Assembly (NCBI GenBank): GCA_019359325.1
Contig: JAHHHN010000003.1
Span: 372,001-436,000, forward strand
Reading direction: 5' to 3'
DNA from: Mojavia pulchra JT2-VF2
GTDB lineage: Bacteria > Cyanobacteriota > Cyanobacteriia > Cyanobacteriales > Nostocaceae
Length of the DNA: 64,000 bases
Below are positions 36,069 to 44,941 of the stretch, piece by piece; position 1 is the first letter of the stretch, and every line of letters begins with the position of its first letter. The notes below the pieces were generated by a model. The model was not told the DNA's origin. It searched no databases and saw nothing but the letters and a program-made list of their open reading frames with translations. The position numbers and the translations under genes were made by a program.

Positions 36069-37316
36069 TTAAATCAATGAAATTTGAGTTATGGAATTAA
36101 TTTCAGAACTAATTTCTTCCGGTTCAATGAAACTAGTATTAACCAAGTTGATGTCAACCATTGGTTTTATAGGTTGTATTTCCAGCAAATTTGATGAAAT
36201 TATTGCACCCCAATTATGTAGACAGGCTTGTTTATCAATTTTATTAAAATCTAAACTTCTAAACCTATCATTACTAACTTGCACTGATATTAAATAGGGT
36301 TGCAAATACTGCCCCTTAGCAATATTAGCTAGCTTAATTAAACCATTAAACACGACTTCTTTTAAATGTCTAGCATGGTCTGCCTCAAATACTTCACGTA
36401 TTGTTCGTAAGGTAATGGCAGCTACTATATCTTGATATATCGCCTCAATTTCAGTTGTTTTTCTGGTTACTCCCTGAATTTCATCTTTGCTGTGGTCATA
36501 TTTTACTTCTGCTATTGTAGGAATAATTTTAGATGTTGGAAGTTCGTAATCAATAACTAATTGTTTCAATTCAGGTATATAAACAACCTGAAATTGCTGT
36601 GTAAATGCAACCCGGTCTTGAGATGTATAGCAGAGGTATTTAAATTCGCTTAAGGAAGGATACTCGGAACGTTCTAATACCATCTCGTTGTAAATTGCTA
36701 CAGCAGATGCTTCCCCATCCTGGTAAGCTGCTTCTAACTCATCTATTTCTGCATTCTGCTTTTGCATTTCTAAGATAAAACTATGTTTGTCGCGCTCATA
36801 ATCTGCCCTCAACTGCTGCAAATTTGCTTGGCGAATACTCTCTAGCTCTTCATATTCTTGCCTAGCAAGTTGATAATTTAATTCAGCTTTTTTTTGAGCA
36901 TTAATATATTGCTGCTTGATAAATGGTAGCAGTCGCATAGCCCAATCAGGTGGAGATTTCGGCTGGTAAAATTGTGGGACTACTGTTGCAACTGACAATT
37001 TCTTTGGTACTTGCATAGGCGGGAATGTTTCTCGAATTCGCAAGTCTTCAAATGAAATAGTATCTTCTCGCCGCAGAGTATGTTCTAGAATCATTTGCAG
37101 CTCATTTACCCAGTCTGCAATTTCCTCATTAATATCATCGACATCAGCCGAGCGCTGCTCTAAGTAATTCTGCTTGCTCTGCTTTTGTTTGTCCTTCAAA
37201 GCTCTTTCTTGTTTACGGATAGAACGTTTTCTTTCAATTTCAGCCTGTCTTTGAGTACGGGCAGACTCCCTAACAGCAGTTTTGAGCAAACTAGACGGGC
37301 TGCTTCTATGGGACAT
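36069..37316 (-). CDS. Coiled-coil protein of unknown function (415 aa)
   Basis: The N-terminal 60 residues are very basic and Gln-rich (QAEIERKRSIRKQERALKDKQKQ). A second long coil spans about 135-200. The globular C-terminal half has AAITLRTIREVFEADHARHLKEVVFNG and FRSLDFNKIDKQACLHNWGAIIS. This order resembles, from memory, the N-terminal part of large restriction-type (Mrr-like) proteins, but no C-terminal nuclease domain follows here. It is soluble, with no signal or membrane helix. Function unknown; an association with DNA processing or defence is only a guess. Confidence 0.6.
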   Translation of the reverse strand: MSHRSSPSSLLKTAVRESARTQRQAEIERKRSIRKQERALKDKQKQSKQNYLEQRSADVDDINEEIADWVNELQMILEHTLRREDTISFEDLRIRETFPPMQVPKKLSVATVVPQFYQPKSPPDWAMRLLPFIKQQYINAQKKAELNYQLARQEYEELESIRQANLQQLRADYERDKHSFILEMQKQNAEIDELEAAYQDGEASAVAIYNEMVLERSEYPSLSEFKYLCYTSQDRVAFTQQFQVVYIPELKQLVIDYELPTSKIIPTIAEVKYDHSKDEIQGVTRKTTEIEAIYQDIVAAITLRTIREVFEADHARHLKEVVFNGLIKLANIAKGQYLQPYLISVQVSNDRFRSLDFNKIDKQACLHNWGAIISSNLLEIQPIKPMVDINLVNTSFIEPEEISSEINSITQISLI

Positions 37317-37700
37317 TCTTGCAAACTCCTAGTGTGTATTAATACATAAATAATTAAGTAGTGATTTTACTCTTTTTGCTCTAGGGCAGTTAATGATTTA
37401 TGTATGTTTATATTGTAGATACAGATCCTATATTAAACATCTAAAAAAGAAATATATTGTATTAAAAAATTCTTTTTAATAAGTAATAATAACTAGTTTG
37501 AGATTAGCAGGAGTTTTGAGGCGTTAATAACTCCATGATAGATTCTCGAAGCGATCGCACGCAGCACTCAAAAGAGTTAATACCCTTGTACAAAACCTGA
37601 GTAAATTCACCAACACAGCTACAATAATGTCAAAGAAATTCTTCGGCATGAAGGATAATGCCGAAAATAAAAGTTAAGTATTTCTCAGCGGGAGGCAAAA
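37317..37700. other. Intergenic region with a 5' hairpin before trmJ
   Basis: Divergent promoter region. TTCGGCAT (37642-37649) and ATGCCGAA (37658-37665) form an 8-bp stem with an 8-base loop, 35 bases upstream of the trmJ ATG, possibly in its leader. The rest is AT-rich without a gene. Confidence 0.4.
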
Positions 37701-38438
37701 ATGGGATTGGCTGGGTTAAGAATTGTTTTGATGGAGCCAGCTGGTCAAATAAATGTGGGTTCGATCGCCAGGGTGATGAAGAATTTTGGACTACATCAGC
37801 TAGTATTAGTCAATCCTCAATGCGATCCGCGATCGCCGGAAGCTTTGATGATGGCGGTTCATGCCAAAGAAATTTTAGAATCTGCACAATTAGTGGCGAC
37901 ATTGCCAGAAGCATTACACGAATGTGTAAGAGTTATTGCGACAGCAGGACGCGTCAGCAGCTGGGAAACACCCTTAGAAAATCCTCGCACAGCACTACCT
38001 TGGTTATTAGAGGAACCAGAAAAACCCGTAGCCCTAATTTTTGGTAGAGAAGACCGGGGATTAAGTAATGAAGAATTAAACTATGCACAGCGATTTGTAC
38101 GGATTCCAACCAGTGAAAATTATCAATCCCTGAATCTGGCTACGGCTGTGGGCATCTGCTGTTATGAACTGGCACAATCTACACAGACTACTGAAACTCC
38201 AACCCTAGCGCCAAATAATCTCGCGCCTTGGGATGTAGTGGAAGCATATTACCAGCAATTAGAATCTTTACTGCTGAAAATTGGTTATCTTTATCCACAT
38301 ACAGCAGCTAGCCGCATGGAAAAATTTCGACAACTATATAATCGTACTCACCTGCAAATTGGAGAGGTAGCTATGCTACGAGGAATTTTGCGGCAGGTAG
38401 AATGGGCAGTTAACCAAAGCAATTATGAAAACTTGTAA
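37701..38438 (+). CDS. trmJ: TrmJ/TrmH-type RNA 2'-O-methyltransferase
   Basis: A 245-residue SPOUT enzyme. The N-terminal substrate motif is VLMEPAGQINVGSIARVMKNFG, motif 2 is VALIFGREDRGLSNEEL and motif 3 is VRIPTSENYQSLNLATAVGICCYEL. The C-terminal helical extension fits TrmJ, which methylates the ribose of nucleotide 32 in tRNA. A strong ribosome-binding site (GGGAGG) lies just before the ATG. A TrmH-like protein with another RNA target cannot be excluded. Confidence 0.85.
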   Translation: MGLAGLRIVLMEPAGQINVGSIARVMKNFGLHQLVLVNPQCDPRSPEALMMAVHAKEILESAQLVATLPEALHECVRVIATAGRVSSWETPLENPRTALPWLLEEPEKPVALIFGREDRGLSNEELNYAQRFVRIPTSENYQSLNLATAVGICCYELAQSTQTTETPTLAPNNLAPWDVVEAYYQQLESLLLKIGYLYPHTAASRMEKFRQLYNRTHLQIGEVAMLRGILRQVEWAVNQSNYENL

Positions 38439-38560
38439 TTCATCGTTTAATATGTACGCATATATCCCCCCAAAATAGTTAATATGGCTTAAACTAAACA
38501 CAAAAATGCTACTTATTGGCAGAGAGTGATTTCAGTATTTAGGTGCTTGAGGAGTAAGTT

Positions 38561-40189
38561 TTGGGTCAGGAGTCTGCTGGAAAAAAATCGAGTGGGTCAC
38601 AAGGAGTACCAGTGTCAGAGTCAAGTGACAAACTAAGAGCTTTCTCGCGGCGTCAACCCGTAAACGGCCGCCAGCGAAGCAAAGTTCAAAAAGTGGAACA
38701 GAAGAAGACAAAAGTTCCTAACCAAAGGCGTGCTGTCCCAGGAGAAGCGGCGCTAACACGTCCAACAAATAGTATCAGTCCCTCCTCTATGAATGCTGGC
38801 GCGCCGAAAACAAGGCCAGGGCTAGTAATGCCAGCAGTAGTCAAAGCAATCCCTAGACCAAACGCAAACGCCAAGGCTCCTCCAGTACCACCTAGTGCTA
38901 TGAAGTTAAAGCCAGCGCGGGTAAACAAACATGCGTCGCCCAGAATCGGCAGAAAATCGCGCAAGACTCGCTTAAAGCCAATGGCTAGAACTCTTTTGTA
39001 TACCTTGCGGTTGTTGATTGTGGGAGTTGGTATTGGTGCGATTATGGGCACAGTGTTGTCAGTATTAGACCCCGCCACTCGCATCACCCCAGTTGCTTCA
39101 ACACAATCGAATACAAATACTAATGTCGGGCAATCCCAGCCCCAACCTACCCCTAATACCCCATCTGCTTCTGGCTTCTATTTATCCCAAGAAATTATCC
39201 CCTTAAAAACTGCCGTGCAGAATCTGGCGGCAGCAAACCCCAATCTGTCACCTGGAATCTTTCTAGTAGATTTGGATACTGGGGGTTACGTAGATTTAAA
39301 TAGCTCCGCCAGTTTTCCTGCTGCTAGCACAATTAAAGTGCCGATTCTGGTTGCCTTTTTTCAGGATGTCGATGCGGGAAAAATTCGCTTAGATGAAATG
39401 CTGACAATGCAGCAAGAGATGATTGCTGGTGGTTCGGGAAATATGCAATACAAACCAGCAGGAACTCAGTATACTGCTTTGGAAGTCGCCAAGAAAATGA
39501 TTACAATCAGCGACAACACAGCAACAAATATGCTGATTGCTCGACTAGGTGGCATGGAGTCACTCAACCAGCGTTTTCGTACTTGGGGTTTGACAACCAC
39601 AGTAATTCGCAACCAACTCCCAGATTTGCAAGGAACTAACACCACAAGTCCTAGAGAGTTAGGGAATTTGCTGGGTATGGTCAATCAGGGAAATTTGGTA
39701 AATATGCAATCGCGCGATCGCTTGCTAGATATCATGCGCCAAACAGAGCGAGACCATCTGTTACCATCAGGTTTGGGAGCAGGCGCTACTATTGCTCATA
39801 AAACCGGTGATATTGGCACAATGCTCGCCGATGCGGGTTTAGTTGATATCCCAACTGGCAAGCGCTACATAGCTGCTGTCATGGTACAACGACCCAACAA
39901 CGACCCACGTGCCGAAAAACTCATTAGCGCCATTTCTCGTGCTGCCTATCAACAGTTTAGCCAAACTGGTGTCATACCCAGTAATACGACAACCACTATA
40001 CCTCCAACTAATTATCAGCCACCAGTGATTACTTCTCCTGTGCCCAATGGTGCAGGAACCACTGTGCCCATGAATGGTTATCAATCGCCATTTATCGCTC
40101 CTTTTCCGAATGGAGTGGGAAACACGATGCCTAACACTGGTTATCCCTCGCCTCCAGTCATGAATCCCCAGTATTATCCCCCAAGATAG
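38561..40189 (+). CDS. Membrane-anchored class A beta-lactamase-like serine hydrolase
   Basis: A 542-residue protein with three parts: a basic, Pro/Ala-rich cytoplasmic tail (1-140), one membrane helix (about 145-170, TLRLLIVGVGIGAIMGTVL), and a periplasmic serine hydrolase (about 215-475) with STIK, SDN and HKTGD motifs as in class A beta-lactamases. A Pro/Asn/Gly-rich tail (NGAGTTVPMNGYQSP-type units) ends it. The long anchor suggests a cell-wall-linked role rather than secreted resistance. The start is TTG 38561, with GAGGAG at good spacing; no ATG is close. Confidence 0.8.
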   Translation: MGQESAGKKSSGSQGVPVSESSDKLRAFSRRQPVNGRQRSKVQKVEQKKTKVPNQRRAVPGEAALTRPTNSISPSSMNAGAPKTRPGLVMPAVVKAIPRPNANAKAPPVPPSAMKLKPARVNKHASPRIGRKSRKTRLKPMARTLLYTLRLLIVGVGIGAIMGTVLSVLDPATRITPVASTQSNTNTNVGQSQPQPTPNTPSASGFYLSQEIIPLKTAVQNLAAANPNLSPGIFLVDLDTGGYVDLNSSASFPAASTIKVPILVAFFQDVDAGKIRLDEMLTMQQEMIAGGSGNMQYKPAGTQYTALEVAKKMITISDNTATNMLIARLGGMESLNQRFRTWGLTTTVIRNQLPDLQGTNTTSPRELGNLLGMVNQGNLVNMQSRDRLLDIMRQTERDHLLPSGLGAGATIAHKTGDIGTMLADAGLVDIPTGKRYIAAVMVQRPNNDPRAEKLISAISRAAYQQFSQTGVIPSNTTTTIPPTNYQPPVITSPVPNGAGTTVPMNGYQSPFIAPFPNGVGNTMPNTGYPSPPVMNPQYYPPR

Positions 40190-40242
40190 GAAAATGAAAA
40201 AGCAGGGGAGCAGCGAGAAGTGCGATCGCATCCCTACCGTAG

Positions 40243-40270
40243 GGTGCGTTGTCGCAAAGCGCAACGCACC
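40243..40270. repeat. Palindromic repeat GGTGCGTTG...CAACGCACC
   Basis: Perfect 9-base arms with a 10-base loop, 53 bases after the beta-lactamase-like stop. A degenerate relative lies at 43601-43630, so it is a dispersed repeat that may also end transcription. Confidence 0.7.
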
Positions 40271-40336
40271 ATCATCTCAAACATCCCAAATATCTAACAA
40301 AAGTTGAAACGTTAAGATTATTTGCCATCTTTTGTG

Positions 40337-40596
40337 ATGCCGAAATTTGAAGACCAACTAGAAACTATTTATGCCAGCGATCGCGCAGCATGGCGAGCTT
40401 GGTTGGAAAAGAATCAGCACACCTCCCCCGGTATATGGTTGATTTACTACAAAGTAAAAAGTGGTAAGCCAAGCGTTAAATACAGCGAAGCGGTCAAGGA
40501 AGCTTTATGCTTTGGCTGGATTGACAGTAAAGTCAAATCACTAGATGAAGACCGTTATATGCAGATATTTACGCCCCGGAAACCGAAAAGCGTATG
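40337..40596 (+). pseudogene. YdeI/OmpD-associated family protein, 5' part
   Basis: Reads MPKFEDQLETIYASDRAAWRAWLEKN..., then CFGWIDSKVKSLDEDRYMQIFTPRKPKSV, the conserved first half of YdeI-type proteins. It is then interrupted by an IS200/IS605 element. The remaining half resumes at 42316 with SKLNKQYI. Without the element the reading frame is restored as PKSV-W-SKLNK. The intact protein would be about 190-195 aa. Function of the family is unknown. Confidence 0.88.
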
Positions 40597-40648
40597 TTGA
40601 CATACTCACCGACCATTAGGTGCGGTGATTCTTGACGGCTCACAGCAA

Positions 40649-41800
40649 CTAGCTACTCTTCGTAGTGTGACAGTCGCTCCCCGTCCGTTTAAGGTCGTGC
40701 CGATGCCCCATGCCGACCATTTCTATATTTCTAGATGCGTTCTCATCCCTTTGCTGCTCAGTCCCGCAATTTAAGCACAATACTGAGCGAACAGACAAAT
40801 CAACCTTGCCCCATCTATACCCACAACAAGAACAAGTCTGGCTTGTGGGTTCCCACCTGCTAATTACTCTGAATTCCCGATTAAGCTTTTCAGATTTAGC
40901 TTCACATAGTACCCGGAATTCTCGCCATCCTTGCAAGCTAATTACTCGTGCCAGCTTGCGATTTTTGGCCATCCCTGACACATTCAAATCTTCCAAAATA
41001 ATAGTTTGGTTCTCACTGACTACTTTGGTTGAAAGTTTGTGCAAGAAATCTTTACGGGTATCTGCAATTTGATTGTGCCGCTTGGCAATCTTAACCCTTG
41101 TAACTTCACGACGCTTAGAGCCTTTCTCCTGCCTTGCTAATTTGCGTTGTAGTTTGCGGATTTTGCGGTCTTTGTTTGAGTAATCGGGACTTGTTGCTTT
41201 CTCCCCATTGCTGATTACGGCAAAAGTTTTCACACCCAAATCAATACCAATGCTTTGATTCTTGGCATCAGATTGAATGGGTTCTATCTCTACAACAAAA
41301 CTCAGAAAATAGCGGTTAGCACAATCTTTAATAACTGTTACACTACTTGGTGCAGATGGTAATTGTCTTGACCAAATAGGCTTAACATCACCAATTTTGG
41401 TTAGATATAATTCATCTCCTTTGATTGAAAATCCACCAATCCTAAATCGCGCTGATTGTCTTTGTGTCTTCTTTTTGAATTTAGGGCTACCGACCTTTTT
41501 GCCTTTTTGCTTACCCTTGAGTGAGTCGAAAAAGTTTTTATAAGCAACTCCTAAATCAGCAACAGATTGTTGCAACGGAATATTGGAAACATCAGATAAC
41601 CATGAGCGTTCATTAGTCTTTTTAGCTTGCGTAATCACCAACTTTTGCAAGTCGTTGTTACTTGGCAGCTTCTCAGACTGTTTGCAGATAGCCAGTGCAT
41701 CATTCCAAACTACACGCACGCAGCCAAACAACTGGGCTAAACTCTGTTGCTGTTGGTCTGTTGGGTAGAAACGGAATTTATATCTAGCTTTCACTGACAT
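40649..41800 (-). CDS. tnpB: RNA-guided endonuclease TnpB (IS605 OrfB)
   Basis: A 383-residue TnpB. The RuvC triad is intact: Asp187 (GIDLGVKTFA), Glu270 (ILEDLNVSGM) and Asp352 (RDENASRNIE). The zinc knuckle uses C323-C326 and C342-C345. TnpB proteins use an RNA made from the element's right end to cut DNA next to a target-adjacent motif. Here the right end lies at about 40597-40650, so the guide would read into the flanking ydeI sequence. The full length suggests an active nuclease. Confidence 0.93.
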   Translation of the reverse strand: MSVKARYKFRFYPTDQQQQSLAQLFGCVRVVWNDALAICKQSEKLPSNNDLQKLVITQAKKTNERSWLSDVSNIPLQQSVADLGVAYKNFFDSLKGKQKGKKVGSPKFKKKTQRQSARFRIGGFSIKGDELYLTKIGDVKPIWSRQLPSAPSSVTVIKDCANRYFLSFVVEIEPIQSDAKNQSIGIDLGVKTFAVISNGEKATSPDYSNKDRKIRKLQRKLARQEKGSKRREVTRVKIAKRHNQIADTRKDFLHKLSTKVVSENQTIILEDLNVSGMAKNRKLARVISLQGWREFRVLCEAKSEKLNREFRVISRWEPTSQTCSCCGYRWGKVDLSVRSVLCLNCGTEQQRDENASRNIEMVGMGHRHDLKRTGSDCHTTKSS

Positions 41801-41845
41801 TGCTATAATGGGTCTGCAAAAGTATTATACATTGGTCTACAAGAA

Positions 41846-42286
41846 GTGACAAGCCAGTTTCGCAGGGAAAGACATAGTGTTACAGACTTAAAAATTCACT
41901 TGGTCTGCGTTACTAAATATCGTAGATCTGTATTCACAAAAGAAAGCCTTGAATTAATTGATAAAACGTTTAGAGAAGTAGCCAAAAAGATGGATTTTCA
42001 AGTAATTGAATTTAACGGCGAGAATAACCACGTTCACGCACTTATTGAATATCCACCTAAACTGTCCATCTCTCAAATTGTTAATGCCTTAAAAGGTGTT
42101 TCTAGTCGCCGTTATGGACAAGCTGGATACCCGAAACCTAATAAAGAATGCGAGTTTGCCGGGGGGAGTATCCCCCCGGCAACACGCGTAGCTTTGTGGA
42201 GTCCTAGTTATTTTGCCGTGTCTTTTGGTGGTGCGCCTTTAGATGTCTTGAAGGAGTACATTAGAAATCAAGAAAAGCCGTCCTAG
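41846..42286 (+). CDS. tnpA: IS200/IS605 Y1 transposase TnpA with inserted palindrome
   Basis: A 146-residue HUH single-strand transposase: His62-x-His64 (NHVHAL) and the catalytic Tyr138 (LKEYIRNQ). The start is GTG 41846. The segment CEFAGGSIPPATRVALWSPSYF contains about ten residues encoded by a perfect GC-rich palindrome (42158-42180) that is not expected between the KPN and LWSPSYF blocks. The frame is kept, but the insertion lies close to the catalytic helix and may affect activity. Divergent from tnpB with 45 bases between. Confidence 0.9.
   Translation: MTSQFRRERHSVTDLKIHLVCVTKYRRSVFTKESLELIDKTFREVAKKMDFQVIEFNGENNHVHALIEYPPKLSISQIVNALKGVSSRRYGQAGYPKPNKECEFAGGSIPPATRVALWSPSYFAVSFGGAPLDVLKEYIRNQEKPS
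42158..42180. repeat. Perfect 10-bp-arm palindrome inside tnpA
   Basis: GCCGGGGGGA and TCCCCCCGGC flank a 3-base loop GTA. Its GC content is far above that of the surrounding gene. Confidence 0.9.
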
Positions 42287-42315
42287 AAGGACGGGGCTTG
42301 TATCCCATTCTTTTG

Positions 42316-42637
42316 GTCAAAATTAAATAAGCAATATATTAAAGAACTAATTGAACAAGGATTGATGACTGAGGCGGGTCTAGAAAAAATTGCAGCTGCA
42401 AAACAAGATGGCTCATGGAACGCGTTGGATGCGATCGAAGCGTTAACAATTCCAGCAGACTTAAAGCAAGCACTAGAAGCAAACGAAACTGCTAACAGAT
42501 ATTTTGAGACGTTTAGTAACTCAACCAAGAAGAATATCCTTTTTTGGATTGACAGCGCTAAACGCCCACAGACAAGGTTAAAGAGAATTGAGAAAACAAT
42601 AAGTTCAGCAGCGCAGAATCAAAATCCATTGGCGTAA
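42316..42637 (+). pseudogene. YdeI family protein, 3' part
   Basis: Continues the interrupted gene in the frame SKLNKQYIKELIEQGLMTEAGLEKIAAAKQDGSW... to ALKRIEKTI-like helices and the stop. The LEKIAAAKQDGSWNALD and KKNILFWIDSAKRPQTR blocks are the conserved C-terminal half of the YdeI family. No degradation is seen besides the insertion, which suggests a recent event. Confidence 0.88.
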
Positions 42638-42998
42638 TCACAAAACTTGATAATTAGTCAGAGCAAACGCATCCTTCCCGTAGATGCATTGCGCCTTGTA
42701 ACAAAGCTAACAAACATTACCTTAATGCCAAAATATGGGTATTAAAGGAAAGTTTTGCGATATTTATCCTAAATTGCGTAATTAGACAAAAATCCTTTGT
42801 TTAATAAATAGTTAGCCTGCCAAGTTACCTCTAGAGGCTGTATCTCCAGATTATTTGCTGGTGTTCAGTATTACATAACAACAAGGTTAACTTTATTTTT
42901 CGACTCTCGTTGCAAAACATATGGGATAAAAGGGTACTCATCTGGGTACTGTCCATTGACTTTGCATATTTATATAACCCCATCAAGGAGAAAAATTA
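42638..42998. other. Intergenic region
   Basis: 361 AT-rich bases between the YdeI remnant and the next gene. It ends with a good ribosome-binding site (AAGGAG) 9-10 bases before ATG 42999. No other feature was found. Confidence 0.4.
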
Positions 42999-43556
42999 AT
43001 GGCTTTTATTTCAACATTTGAACTACTTCTTAAGCCTCAACTTCCAAAGTCAATTACAGATACAAGGCCTGAACTTAGCCCACTAGCGAGAAAGATTCTC
43101 CAAGGCTATTTCCTTACTATTGCCAATGTCACCAATGAACTCGTATTTCTCTCCCTTGTAGTTACAACCAGAACCCCTGGAATAGAACGTGATAAAGTTC
43201 TCACTGTTTTGGATACTACTGGTGGAAATGATCCAGTAAGCAGTGTTTTTGACAGCGTTGGAGAGATACAAAAGTCACGCTTTACATTTCCCATCAATGC
43301 CAATGATACAGGCTTATTCATTCTGCAACCGAATGCCCTTAATGAGGAACTTCTAAGAAAGGCAGATTTTGAGTTGCGGGGTTATATTGAGATATACATT
43401 AGTTCAGTATCAACTGCAAAAACAACTCAGTTGCTAATCACTCCTGAACATCGAGGAACGTTCTTTGGTACAGATAGAGCCGAGCTAGGTGAGATTGCTT
43501 ATGTGTTGCCCCTTGCTAATGGAAAAAGTCTATTTGAGTTAGGCAAAGATAGTTAA
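42999..43556 (+). CDS. Hypothetical protein (185 aa)
   Basis: A soluble protein predicted to be rich in beta strands, without signal peptide or membrane helix. Segments such as NELVFLSLVVTTRTPG, SRFTFPINANDTGLFILQPN and LRGYIEIYISS look like alternating strands of a beta sandwich. It has a strong AAGGAG ribosome-binding site. I do not recognise the family and nothing around it points to a role. Confidence 0.6.
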   Translation: MAFISTFELLLKPQLPKSITDTRPELSPLARKILQGYFLTIANVTNELVFLSLVVTTRTPGIERDKVLTVLDTTGGNDPVSSVFDSVGEIQKSRFTFPINANDTGLFILQPNALNEELLRKADFELRGYIEIYISSVSTAKTTQLLITPEHRGTFFGTDRAELGEIAYVLPLANGKSLFELGKDS

Positions 43557-43600
43557 GCATAATCACGTTACAGAGAACTCTCATATATGCGGTACAAGAT

Positions 43601-43630
43601 GTAGTGCGTTGTTACAAAGCGCATTACACC
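43601..43630. repeat. Degenerate copy of the GTGCGTTG palindrome
   Basis: GTAGTGCGTTG...AGCGCATTACACC is a diverged relative of the repeat at 40243-40270, located after the hypothetical gene. Confidence 0.5.
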
Positions 43631-43734
43631 CGACTACTAGAGATTTGATAGTATTAACAAGGTGGGTGATCGCCTACATCGCCTACAACCCAACCTAAGC
43701 GATCGCTGTCTTCAGCAGATTTGCATTCAACACT

Positions 43735-44313
43735 ATGACAAAGCGTAAGAAAAGCAATCTCCAGTGGATTAAACAAACGCTTGAACTGAAACCTGATCAT
43801 CACTGGGAATCGCCATCAGGCTACAAAATTTTTGTAGCAGATCGAGGGGCTGTTCGCTTCAATGTTCCCCATAATTGGGTTTTTGAGCCACAAGAAAAAT
43901 CATTCAAGTTCCTCGACAAAAAACCGCCTAACGATGATTGCTGTTTGGAAGTTTCTTTCAATCGTCTACCACCCAATGACTGGAGCCAGTTTCCGCTAAA
44001 ACGCGCCTTAAAGAAAGTCATGGAAGAGGACAGTCGCAACGTCATTGCTAGGGGAGAAATTTTTACCGTCAAGCGCCAAACCGCCAGGATTGTGTGGACA
44101 GAGATTAAGTTTATTGACACCCAAGAAGAACCACGCGAAGCTTTTTCGCGGACTTGCATTGGTTTAGGGTCGAATATTCAGTGCTTGATTACGTTCGATT
44201 ATTGGGCAGATCAAGCAGAACAGCTAACACCCATCTGGGATGAAGTGATGCGTAGTCTTACACTAGGGCTATATATTCGTGACCCAATGACTGGTACGGC
44301 TTTCCCTGACTGA
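43735..44313 (+). CDS. Conserved hypothetical protein (192 aa)
   Basis: A soluble protein with no membrane helix or signal. It begins MTKRKKSNLQWIKQTLELKPDHHWESPSGYKIFVADRGAVRFNVP and has aromatic-rich blocks (HNWVFEPQEKSFKFLD, ITFDYWADQAEQLTPIWDEVMRSL). The final block resembles the end of small proteins that adopt a Mog1/PsbP-like or DUF1795-like fold, but I cannot assign it. No operon partner. Confidence 0.6.
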   Translation: MTKRKKSNLQWIKQTLELKPDHHWESPSGYKIFVADRGAVRFNVPHNWVFEPQEKSFKFLDKKPPNDDCCLEVSFNRLPPNDWSQFPLKRALKKVMEEDSRNVIARGEIFTVKRQTARIVWTEIKFIDTQEEPREAFSRTCIGLGSNIQCLITFDYWADQAEQLTPIWDEVMRSLTLGLYIRDPMTGTAFPD

Positions 44314-44588
44314 AGCCCAACCAAGGTAGTAAGAATAATTCATGTAGACACTACAGTGCAATCTCTACGTGGGCTACACTTACACATCTCAGCCAAAATT
44401 ATTTTACCAATGAAATTTTAATTGGTAATGTTTAGTTAAATTTACTCCTTTTATACTTTCCAAATATCTATCTAAGGTTAATAGAAACTGTAAAAGCCTT
44501 CACTCACTTGATAGATGCAAAATAGCAAGCTCAAGCAGTAAATTGAATATATTATCTATAATTCAACCTACTAAGGGGAGAAGTAATT

Positions 44589-44771
44589 ATGAGTATTGAA
44601 AAAAGAGTAGAAGCTACTGCAAAAAACATTGAAGGTAAGGTTCAAGAGGTTATTGGTGAAGTGAGTGGCAATCCCGCTGATAAGGCTGAAGGTAAAACGA
44701 AGCAAGCTGAAGCTCAAGTTACCCACACTACCGAAAATATCAAAGATGAACTTAAAAAAGCTTTAGATTAG
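44589..44771 (+). CDS. CsbD family stress protein
   Basis: A 60-residue, highly charged protein: MSIEKRVEATAKNIEGKVQEVIGEVSGNPADKAEGKTKQAEAQ..., the standard CsbD pattern of amphipathic repeats. CsbD proteins accumulate under general stress; the molecular role is unknown. It has GGGGAGAAG just upstream and is followed by a clear terminator. Confidence 0.9.
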   Translation: MSIEKRVEATAKNIEGKVQEVIGEVSGNPADKAEGKTKQAEAQVTHTTENIKDELKKALD

Positions 44772-44839
44772 TTCTCTAGATCAAATAATGGGTGCAATGT
44801 AGAAAACTTAAAAATTAGAGATATTAGTCTATAAATTAT

Positions 44840-44874
44840 AACTCCACTATCTTTGCAGAAGTGGAGTTTTTTAT
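44840..44874 (+). terminator. Rho-independent terminator of the CsbD gene
   Basis: The 9-bp stem AACTCCACT / AGTGGAGTT with an 11-base loop is followed by TTTTATT. It lies 69 bases after the csbD-like stop. Confidence 0.85.
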
Positions 44875-44941
44875 TGACTTCAGCCGAAAAAGGTTAATTA
44901 CTAATAAGTTGGCTCCAACCATGAGTTTGATTTTTATTCAA

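Larger units (their letters stand above)
40597..42315. mobile_element. IS200/IS605-family element with tnpA and tnpB
   Basis: About 1719 bp inserted in a YdeI gene, with divergent tnpB (minus) and tnpA (plus). Reading on the minus strand, the element follows TTGAC in the target and ends with TCAA, the same logic as known family members that cleave after a TTAC/TTGAT-type pentamer or tetramer and after TCAA. There is no target duplication. Hairpins lie near both ends (CCGTCC-TAGAA-GGACGG near 42284). The exact junction is ambiguous by two bases. Confidence 0.85.

Noticed and set aside
37658-38047. 129-codon frame at the start of trmJ
   Set aside because: It overlaps the conserved SPOUT coding frame and has no protein-like conservation.
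40649-41800. TnpB as a Cas12 effector
   Set aside because: Size (383 aa), adjacency to tnpA and the IS ends mark it as a transposon TnpB; there is no array.
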